Origin: Gammaproteobacteria bacterium
Lineage (GTDB): Bacteria; Pseudomonadota; Gammaproteobacteria; Pseudomonadales; DSM-25080
Assembly (NCBI GenBank): GCA_013372965.1
Contig: JABXIR010000038.1
Span: 1 to 5,373 of the forward strand
Direction of reading: 5' to 3'
DNA: 5,373 bases
The notes beneath the pieces were generated by a model. It ran no database searches, was not told the DNA's origin, and saw only the letters and a list, made by a program, of their open reading frames with translations. This document shows, one piece after another, positions 1 through 4,899 of the stretch (position 1 is its first letter; the number at the start of each line of letters is the position of its first letter). Both the position numbers and the translations under genes were made by a program.

Positions 1-555
1 ACCGGTTACGGTCGTATCGGCTCAACGTTTGCGGCGGACGAATTTGATGTTACGCCTGACCTCATTACCACCGCGAAAGGCTTGACCAATGGTGTCATTC
101 CAATGGGTGCCGTATTCGTTCGTAAAGACATCCACGACACCTTTATGCAAGAAAGCCCAGACGGCATCGAGCTATTCCACGGCTACACCTACTCAGCGCA
201 CCCAATTGCATGTGCTGCTGGTATTGCAACCATGGACATCTACGAAAACGATGGCTTGTTTACTCGCGCTAAAGAGCTACACACCTACTTCGAAGATGCG
301 ATCCACAGCCTAAAAGGCCTGCCAAACGTTATGGATATTCGTAACTACGGCCTCGTCGGTGCAGTTGAACTGACACCGCGTGATGGCGCACCGGGCGCTC
401 GTGCATTTGAAGTGTTCCAGAAAGTCTATGAAACCGGTGCACTAATTCGTCAAACGGGCGACACGCTTGCGATCTCACCTCCACTTATCATTGAGAAAGA
501 GCAGATCGACCGAATCGTAAACTTAATGGCTGATGCCATTAAAGCAACGAAGTAA
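1..555 (+). CDS. Class III omega-amino acid:pyruvate aminotransferase, C-terminal part (5'-truncated by window edge)
   Basis: This is a PLP-dependent class III (subgroup II) aminotransferase cut by the window start. The reading frame is open from base 1, and 184 residues remain of a family usually about 440 long. The fragment opens with TGYGRIGSTF, just before the Schiff-base lysine, which is Lys26 of the fragment (bases 76-78) in TTAKGLTNG. HGYTYSAHP follows at about residues 60-68; its threonine normally contacts the cofactor phosphate from the partner subunit. The LIRQTGDTLAISPP segment (arginine near residue 150) matches the substrate-carboxylate arginine region of beta-alanine:pyruvate transaminases such as BauA. 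A TTG at 82 is not the start, because family sequence continues upstream of it. Directly downstream, 43 bases away, lies a semialdehyde dehydrogenase that would use the product. I therefore infer a cytosolic beta-alanine (or similar omega-amino acid) transaminase making malonate semialdehyde. The exact substrate cannot be read from sequence; taurine, GABA or diamine use remains possible. Confidence 0.9.
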   Translation, partial: TGYGRIGSTFAADEFDVTPDLITTAKGLTNGVIPMGAVFVRKDIHDTFMQESPDGIELFHGYTYSAHPIACAAGIATMDIYENDGLFTRAKELHTYFEDAIHSLKGLPNVMDIRNYGLVGAVELTPRDGAPGARAFEVFQKVYETGALIRQTGDTLAISPPLIIEKEQIDRIVNLMADAIKATK

Positions 556-570
556 TTCATACATTTAATC

Positions 571-584
571 GGGGCTTCGGCCCC
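571..584 (+). promoter_or_regulatory. Intergenic C(UUCG)G tetraloop hairpin before mmsA
   Basis: A perfect 5-bp stem (GGGGC 571-575, GCCCC 580-584) closes a UUCG loop, one of the most stable RNA hairpins. It sits in the 43-base gap between the aminotransferase stop and the mmsA start. The nearest T-run (594-598) begins nine bases after the stem and doubles as the spacer between the GAGG ribosome binding site and the ATG, so this is not a standard intrinsic terminator. It may protect the 3' end of a processed upstream message or tune the ratio of the two proteins. The structure is seen; the role is inferred. Confidence 0.6.
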
Positions 585-598
585 TACCCGAGGTTTTT

Positions 599-2089
599 AT
601 GTCAACTATTGGTCATTTTATTAACGGTGCATCTGTTGCCGATACGAACGCCCCAAAGGACGTCACGAACCCAGCAACTGGTGAAGTTATTCACCAAGTT
701 GCCATGGCGACCGAAGAAACGGTTGTTACCGCAATCGACGCAGCGTACGACGCATTCCCGGCGTGGCGTGATACTACGCCGCTAAACCGCGCGCGCGTTA
801 TGTTTAAGTTCAAAGCACTCATTGAGCGTGACAAAGACGAAATTATTGCCCTCATTACTGAAGAGCACGGCAAAGTCGTCTCTGACGCTGCGGGTGAACT
901 GACGCGTGGTCTCGAAGTCGTCGAATTCGCAACAGGCATTCCGCACCTGCAAAAGGGTGAGCACTCGAGCCAAGTTGGTCGCGGCATCGACAGCTGGAGC
1001 GAAATGCAACCTTTAGGTGTTGTCGCCGGTATCACACCGTTTAATTTCCCTGCGATGGTTCCAATGTGGATGTTCCCAATCGCAATCGCTGCGGGTAACA
1101 CCTTCGTACTTAAGCCGTCAGAGAAGAACCCATCAACTGCACTTAAGCTTGCTGCACTCCTAAAAGAAGCAGGTCTTCCAGATGGTGTTTTCAACATCGT
1201 GAATGGCGACAAAGTGGCGGTTGATACGCTTCTTACCCATCCAAAGGTTCAAGCAGTAAGTTTCGTTGGCTCAACGCCAATCGCTGAGTACATTTACTCC
1301 ACTGCAAGTGCACACGGGAAGCGTGTACAGGCTCTCGGTGGCGCGAAAAACCACATGGTCATCATGCCTGACGCAGACCTCGACTCGGCCGCTAATGCGC
1401 TGATGGGCTCTGCATACGGTTCAGCCGGCGAACGCTGCATGGCGATATCCGTTGCCGTATGTGTTGGCGACGAAGCTGCTGAAGAACTAAAAGCAAAGCT
1501 ATTGCCAAAGATCGAAGCCATGACGGTTGGTAACGGTATCAACGACACTGACATGGGCCCTCTTGTATCGAAAGAACACCACGCAAAAGTTAAAGGTTAC
1601 GTTGATTTAGGCGTTGAAGAAGGCGCGTCACTCATAGTAGACGGACGTGACATCACCGTTGAAGGTCACGAAAACGGCTTCTTCTTAGGTGCCTGTTTGT
1701 TTGACAACGTGACAACGGACATGCGCATCTACAAAGAGGAAATCTTCGGTCCAGTACTTTGCATCGTTCGAGTTCCTGACTTCGAAACGGCGTGTCGCAT
1801 CATCAACGACCATGAGTATGGTAACGGCACCACGATCTTTACTCGTAACGGTGACGCAGCGCGTAAGTTCACGCATTACATTCAGGTAGGAATGGTTGGC
1901 GTTAACGTTCCAATCCCGGTGCCAATGGCGTTCCACTGTTTCGGTGGCTGGAAGCGTTCATTGTTCGGCCCACTTAATATGCACGGTCAAGATGGTGTTC
2001 GCTTCTACACCAAGATGAAGACGATCACCCAACGTTGGCCTTCAGATATGCCGAACGTTGCTGAATTCTCAATGCCAACATTGAAGTAA
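599..2089 (+). CDS. mmsA: CoA-acylating methylmalonate-semialdehyde / malonate-semialdehyde dehydrogenase
   Basis: A 496-residue aldehyde dehydrogenase superfamily enzyme of normal length for the MMSDH family. It oxidises methylmalonate or malonate semialdehyde with NAD+ and CoA, releasing CO2 and forming propionyl-CoA or acetyl-CoA, in the cytosol. Visible motifs are ITPFNFP (145-151), the KPSE nucleotide-binding segment (172-175), FVGST (222-226), GERC with catalytic Cys280, EEIFGPVL (380-387) and FGGWKRSLFG (448-457). LGGAKNH at 247-252 is diagnostic: hydrolytic ALDHs have ELGG with a catalytic glutamate there, whereas MMSDHs use CoA and lack it. Arg103 and Arg279 fit the two substrate-binding arginines known in this family. 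The ATG at 599 is preceded by GAGG (590-593) with five-base spacing, and the N-terminus (MSTIGHFING) is typical. The transaminase upstream suggests malonate semialdehyde as the main substrate, as in beta-alanine use. Valine or inositol breakdown genes are not seen here. It is probably co-transcribed with the upstream gene and ends at a strong terminator. Confidence 0.96.
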   Translation: MSTIGHFINGASVADTNAPKDVTNPATGEVIHQVAMATEETVVTAIDAAYDAFPAWRDTTPLNRARVMFKFKALIERDKDEIIALITEEHGKVVSDAAGELTRGLEVVEFATGIPHLQKGEHSSQVGRGIDSWSEMQPLGVVAGITPFNFPAMVPMWMFPIAIAAGNTFVLKPSEKNPSTALKLAALLKEAGLPDGVFNIVNGDKVAVDTLLTHPKVQAVSFVGSTPIAEYIYSTASAHGKRVQALGGAKNHMVIMPDADLDSAANALMGSAYGSAGERCMAISVAVCVGDEAAEELKAKLLPKIEAMTVGNGINDTDMGPLVSKEHHAKVKGYVDLGVEEGASLIVDGRDITVEGHENGFFLGACLFDNVTTDMRIYKEEIFGPVLCIVRVPDFETACRIINDHEYGNGTTIFTRNGDAARKFTHYIQVGMVGVNVPIPVPMAFHCFGGWKRSLFGPLNMHGQDGVRFYTKMKTITQRWPSDMPNVAEFSMPTLK

Positions 2090-2100
2090 TTCAACCCGAT

Positions 2101-2127
2101 AAAAGCCCTGCCTAGCAGGGCTTTTTT
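2101..2127 (+). terminator. Rho-independent terminator after mmsA
   Basis: A perfect 10-bp stem (AAAAGCCCTG 2101-2110 with CAGGGCTTTT 2116-2125) encloses a five-base loop, CCTAG. A six-base T-tract runs over 2122-2127. It lies 11 bases after the mmsA stop and closes the aminotransferase-mmsA unit. The four leading A residues would give a short U-tract on the other strand, but no minus-strand gene ends here. Confidence 0.95.
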
Positions 2128-2198
2128 GCAATACGTTCGGCTGTGTTGCACTTTAACGTTTGGCGGGTTGAAGCACATCGTCATCGAACCGCCCCGCG

Positions 2199-2227
2199 GA
2201 CGCGTGCGCCTTACCTCCTTACGCGTC
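2199..2227. repeat. 7-bp inverted repeat with anti-Shine-Dalgarno-like loop
   Basis: GACGCGT (2199-2205) and ACGCGTC (2221-2227) are perfect inverted copies separated by 15 bases. The interval, with the first base of the right arm, contains ACCTCCTTA (2213-2221), identical to the last nine bases of typical bacterial 16S rRNA. Its CTCCTT (2215-2220) is exactly complementary to AAGGAG (2416-2421), the ribosome binding site of the next gene. Read on the minus strand it is a strong Shine-Dalgarno sequence, but no ATG, GTG or TTG follows at a usable distance. Function unknown. Confidence 0.45.
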
Positions 2228-2371
2228 GGCAAGACCTTTCGTCTACCCAAACGCAATAGTGATCGAAGTCGTTAGGATCTCGACTCGGACATCGCAGTTC
2301 AGTGACTCGCAATCGCCAACTCAACACGGTCATACAATAACTTCTTTGATGTCGCATTAATGTTCTAAAAA

Positions 2372-2419
2372 CCTTGCTGACTGGTTAGCTGAGTTTGTAT
2401 AGTTGCTACAACAGCAAGG
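2372..2419. repeat. 8-bp inverted repeat whose right arm covers the ribosome binding site
   Basis: CCTTGCTG (2372-2379) is perfectly complementary to CAGCAAGG (2412-2419), with a 32-base loop. The right arm includes AAGG of the AAGGAG ribosome binding site for the gene starting at 2427. A second, smaller hairpin, TTGCT (2403-2407) with AGCAA (2413-2417), uses the same right-arm bases and so excludes the first. In RNA this could mask translation initiation. In DNA the same repeat could be an operator around a promoter. Confidence 0.5.
2374..2403 (+). promoter_or_regulatory. Weak candidate promoter for the topoisomerase-like gene
   Basis: TTGCTG (2374-2379) as -35 and TATAGT (2398-2403) as -10 are separated by 18 bases. 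Transcription would start near 2410 and leave a leader of about 17 bases. The -35 matches consensus poorly beyond TTG. Another possible -10 is TACAAT (2333-2338), which has no good -35. If the 2374-2403 promoter is real, the inverted repeat at 2372-2419 acts as DNA rather than RNA. Confidence 0.25.
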
Positions 2420-2421
2420 AG
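2416..2421 (+). promoter_or_regulatory. Ribosome binding site fixing the GTG start at 2427
   Basis: AAGGAG lies five bases before GTG at 2427. This favours 2427 over the in-frame TTG at 2403, which has no such site. The chosen start also gives MHLYLTET, which aligns with the N-terminus of TopB (MRLFIAEK in E. coli) with no extra residues. Confidence 0.85.
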
Positions 2422-2426
2422 TTCTA

Positions 2427-4514
2427 GTGCACCTTTATCTCACCGAAACCTTTGAACAGGCCGAAGCCATCGTAACTGCACTCAGCGGTGAGTCATTTCG
2501 CGAGCGGGGTTTCTTTCGCGTCGGTGAGCATCTAGTCGCTTGGACTAATATCCATTTGCTCCAACCTGCATCTCCCGAGTACTACGACGATAAATATAAG
2601 CAGTGGAATCTAAACGATTTACCCATCATTCCGTCCCAATGGGGGTGGGAGGTGCGCCGTTCGGGTCGACACCAACTCGACATCCTTAGTGAGTTATTGC
2701 GCCGTGTCGATACCGTCATCTACTGCAGCCCCCCTGATGAAGAGAGTCAAATCCGTCTTCATGAAATTCTGCACTATCTTGCGTGGCGTGGAACCACTCA
2801 TCGTGTCGTATTCGATACACTCACTCCCTCAAGTTTGCGACACTCACTCGAGCAAAGCTTTAATCACAGCGTGTTTTCGCCCTACTCAAGTGCAGGACTC
2901 GCTCGTCATAGAACCGACTGGCTACTGGGAATTAACGTATCTCGTGCGCTAACCCTTCGAGCAAGGGAACAAGGCATTGCGTCGACGCTCACCGCTGGCC
3001 GAGTTCAAACCCCGTTGCTTTCCTTGATTGTGCAACACGACCGAGCGATCGAACAGTTCGAAATACAGCAACAGCTGGAACTCGAAATCGACATCACCGA
3101 TCATCAAGGGGGTCGGGTGCGCGCCCGACTAAAGCAAGATGGCAGTTTGCTATCTAAGAGTCATGCAGAAACGATTCAACTCGCCTGCTCTGGCAAACCC
3201 GCTACCCTAATTGAACGGATCGAAACACCCATGGTCGATCATCCGCCGACCACACTCAACATTACGGGCTTGATCGCTGAAATGTGCAAAGAACACGGTT
3301 TAACGGCTGAACAAACCGTTGAGGCCGCGCGACATCTGTTCGTGGCGCATCAATTAATCAGTTACCCGCTGGTGACCGGCCCAGATGACGCTCTACCGCC
3401 GAGTGTGTCTCCAGACGATGTAAATCAGACGGTCAACGAATTTTTGACCACCCAAGGGCTCACGCCCGTCGATCCATTAACCACCGCTATCCAGCGACCG
3501 CCCGAGCAGCCTCTAAAACAGTACATGATCTGTCCAACGGGCAAACCGCGTCACTCGGTCATCCTTACGAAAGAACAAGCGCTCGTCTACGACACCATCG
3601 TTAAGTACGTCGCAACACACCAGCTGGGCCCACATCGTGCGGTGTCTAAGCACTTCACTTTCGATGTCGAGGGCTACACCTTCGAGGCCGCGATTAGCGA
3701 AGAAATCGATCTCGGCTGGTATGCCCTATTCAACACCACCAATGACAACCGCCCTGCTCACCCAACTATCCAGTGGCATAACGACACACCACTTTGGGGC
3801 CAGCGTGTCCATATTGAAGCGAAACGCACTAAGGCGCCAAAATATTATAATGATGGCGAAGCACTACGCGCATTGGAACACGTCGAATACGACTGCCACC
3901 CAACCAGCCCACGTCGAGTTCAATCCCTCGCGACTGAGGCGGCCCGTGCCAACGTGATCGAGACGTTAATTAAGCGCGGCTATGTATTGCGGGCAGGTAA
4001 GTTTATTATGGCCACCGAGCTTGGTCGTGAACTTGTTGACGCACTACCTAACAAGATCACGTCACTCGATTACCCCAAACAATGGATGTCACAGTTCGAC
4101 GCCATCCGTGGTAAACGCGTGAATTACGAGACAGTATTTAAATCGGTGTGCGACTCCGTCACCGACCTAATCGAAGAAGCCAGCAGCGCGTCGCTTGGTC
4201 ACTTATCACACTTGATCGATGATCACCGCTGTCCGCTGTGCAAACAATCGTTAGTGCGCATTCGAACCCACAAGAAAGATTGGCTATGGCGTTGTGAAAA
4301 TACACAATGCAGCTATCGTGCAACGGATCGCAACGGCATTCCCGGTAACGCGATTAACAAAAAGCCCTCATCACATGAGCGACACTGCCCTAAGTGTGAT
4401 GCGAATTTAGTAAAGCGTGAGGGTAAACACGGGGAGTTTTGGGGTTGTGAAACCTACCCGTCCTGCGATTTTACCCAGTCTGTGAAGCACGCGATCGACC
4501 TTAAACTACGTTAG
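2427..4514 (+). CDS. Divergent DNA topoisomerase III (TopB)-family protein with altered active site and two C-terminal zinc ribbons
   Basis: A 695-residue type IA topoisomerase-family protein, clearly TopB-like: YDDKYKQWNLNDLPIIP (about 53-69), ARHRTDWLLGIN (159-170), GRVQTP (191-196) and ATEAARANVIETLIKRGY (502-519) match E. coli topoisomerase III. Two C4 zinc ribbons follow at about 602-628 (CPLC, CENTQC) and 654-680 (CPKC, CETYPSC). E. coli TopB lacks these; they resemble the topoisomerase I tail. Compared from memory with E. coli TopB, Glu7, Asp104 (Asp105), Glu106 (Glu107) and the nucleophile Tyr313 (Tyr328, in LISYP) are kept. Lys8 is Thr8, Asp103 is Pro102, Arg106 is Glu105, Arg330 is Leu315, and HHAIIPT is QYMICPT (365-371). 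Normal strand cleavage and religation therefore look doubtful. The intact frame, good ribosome binding site and retained zinc ribbons argue against a decaying pseudogene. I infer a DNA-binding or specialised paralogue; its role is unknown. It begins with GTG, stands alone on its strand, and its stop overlaps that of convergent bolA. Confidence 0.88.
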   Translation: MHLYLTETFEQAEAIVTALSGESFRERGFFRVGEHLVAWTNIHLLQPASPEYYDDKYKQWNLNDLPIIPSQWGWEVRRSGRHQLDILSELLRRVDTVIYCSPPDEESQIRLHEILHYLAWRGTTHRVVFDTLTPSSLRHSLEQSFNHSVFSPYSSAGLARHRTDWLLGINVSRALTLRAREQGIASTLTAGRVQTPLLSLIVQHDRAIEQFEIQQQLELEIDITDHQGGRVRARLKQDGSLLSKSHAETIQLACSGKPATLIERIETPMVDHPPTTLNITGLIAEMCKEHGLTAEQTVEAARHLFVAHQLISYPLVTGPDDALPPSVSPDDVNQTVNEFLTTQGLTPVDPLTTAIQRPPEQPLKQYMICPTGKPRHSVILTKEQALVYDTIVKYVATHQLGPHRAVSKHFTFDVEGYTFEAAISEEIDLGWYALFNTTNDNRPAHPTIQWHNDTPLWGQRVHIEAKRTKAPKYYNDGEALRALEHVEYDCHPTSPRRVQSLATEAARANVIETLIKRGYVLRAGKFIMATELGRELVDALPNKITSLDYPKQWMSQFDAIRGKRVNYETVFKSVCDSVTDLIEEASSASLGHLSHLIDDHRCPLCKQSLVRIRTHKKDWLWRCENTQCSYRATDRNGIPGNAINKKPSSHERHCPKCDANLVKREGKHGEFWGCETYPSCDFTQSVKHAIDLKLR

Positions 4515-4819
4515 TGCTTATTGGCGCACTCTGGCGTATCGGGCGCTTCGTCGATGTCTGCCCACTCAGCTTCGGTATACAGGTTAAGCGCTAAGGCGTG
4601 CACCTGCCCTGCCAACTCCTCGGCTAAACACGCGTAAACCATCCGGTGACGTGCGACTTTCATCTTTCCTTCAAACACTGGGGCGACCATGGTCACCTTA
4701 AAATGCATTTCAGCGGCAGCACCTGCACTGTGTTTGTCACCATCATTTTCAACACGTAAAAAACTCGGGCCAAACTCGGCGATGAGCTTTTCGTTAATCT
4801 GGCGTTCCATCGGTCCCAT
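4511..4819 (-). CDS. bolA: BolA family protein
   Basis: A 102-residue BolA protein, the usual length for bacterial BolA. BolA proteins are small cytosolic factors that bind monothiol glutaredoxins through [2Fe-2S] clusters; in E. coli, BolA also affects cell shape and biofilm formation as a DNA-binding regulator. Seen here are the variable loop with His30 (NDGDKHSAG), MHFKV (38-42), FEGK (49-52), RHRMVY (57-62) and VHALAL (73-78) with the conserved cluster-ligand His74, then YTEAEW (81-86). The histidine in the loop resembles E. coli BolA (HRHN). The short acidic tail contains a lone Cys98. ATG at 4819 is chosen because GAGG lies six bases upstream. GTG at 4831 would overlap that site, and ATG at 4810 is too far from it. 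The gene appears separate from oadB, with its own extended -10 element. Its stop overlaps that of the convergent topoisomerase-like gene, and no terminator is visible after it. Confidence 0.95.
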   Translation of the reverse strand: MGPMERQINEKLIAEFGPSFLRVENDGDKHSAGAAAEMHFKVTMVAPVFEGKMKVARHRMVYACLAEELAGQVHALALNLYTEAEWADIDEAPDTPECANKH

Positions 4820-4825
4820 AACGCA

Positions 4826-4829
4826 CCTC
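4826..4829 (-). promoter_or_regulatory. Ribosome binding site fixing the bolA start
   Basis: On the minus strand, GAGG (4829 to 4826) precedes ATG 4819-4817 by six bases. This supports 4819 rather than the GTG at 4831 or the ATG at 4810. Confidence 0.75.
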
Positions 4830-4845
4830 ACTATTTATTTATGTC

Positions 4846-4854
4846 ACTATAACA
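4846..4854 (-). promoter_or_regulatory. Extended -10 promoter for bolA
   Basis: Read on the minus strand, TGTTATAGT (4854 to 4846) is a TGn extension followed by a five-of-six -10 hexamer. No good -35 is present at 17 bases, where the oadB terminator stem lies, as is common for extended -10 promoters. Transcription would start near 4839, giving a leader of about 20 bases that includes the GAGG site. Confidence 0.5.
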
Positions 4855-4879
4855 AAAAGGCGCCCCAAGGGACGCCTTT
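4854..4879 (-). terminator. Rho-independent terminator after oadB
   Basis: AAAGGCG (4856-4862) pairs perfectly with CGCCTTT (4873-4879) around a ten-base interval. On the minus strand the stem is followed by TTTTT (4858 to 4854), partly shared with the stem. It starts about 20 bases after the oadB stop and separates the oad transcript from bolA. The plus-strand side has only three Ts after the stem core and no gene needing it. Confidence 0.85.
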
Positions 4880-4899
4880 ACACTGAATCGGCTGGCTAT

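Larger units (their letters stand above)
2128..2426. other. Non-coding spacer between mmsA terminator and topoisomerase-like gene
   Basis: About 300 bases with no credible gene. The only longer open frame, on the minus strand over 2005-2256, runs through the terminator into mmsA and resembles no family I know. The region has patches of CG-rich palindromic sequence (CCGCGG near 2194, ACGCGT twice near 2200 and 2221), a 7-bp inverted repeat at 2199-2227 and an 8-bp inverted repeat at 2372-2419. I see no tRNA, recognisable riboswitch or transposon end. A minor 5-bp stem (AGTCG 2267-2271, CGACT 2281-2285) is probably chance. The promoter of the downstream gene must lie here, but no strong -35/-10 pair is evident. 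Confidence 0.7.

Noticed and set aside
82..84. TTG at 82 as a start for the aminotransferase
   Set aside because: The frame is open to base 1 and the upstream codons encode family sequence, including the cofactor-binding lysine at 76-78.
691..1212. 173-residue open frame on the minus strand
   Set aside because: It lies wholly inside mmsA, whose plus-strand protein is a full-length, motif-complete enzyme. The antisense translation resembles no family and is a product of codon bias.
2005..2256. 83-residue minus-strand frame with an internal AAGGAGGT
   Set aside because: It crosses the mmsA terminator and the mmsA 3' end. The Shine-Dalgarno-like sequence has no start codon at a working distance, and the protein shows no recognisable features.
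2403..2426. TTG at 2403 as the start of the topoisomerase-like gene
   Set aside because: GTG at 2427 has AAGGAG five bases upstream and aligns with the usual TopB N-terminus. The extra eight residues would include the ribosome binding site itself.
3050..3060. Palindrome CGAACAGTTCG inside the topoisomerase-like gene as a regulatory site
   Set aside because: It is within coding sequence, encodes ordinary residues (IEQFE region), and does not match a known operator consensus. Probably chance.
4513..4530. Stem AGTGC/GCACT at the convergent junction as a shared terminator
   Set aside because: It has only five base pairs and no T-tract on either strand, so it does not meet intrinsic terminator criteria.
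4689..4886. Plus-strand 65-residue frame over bolA and its upstream region
   Set aside because: It is antisense to the clearly conserved bolA and to the oadB terminator, with no ribosome binding site or family resemblance.
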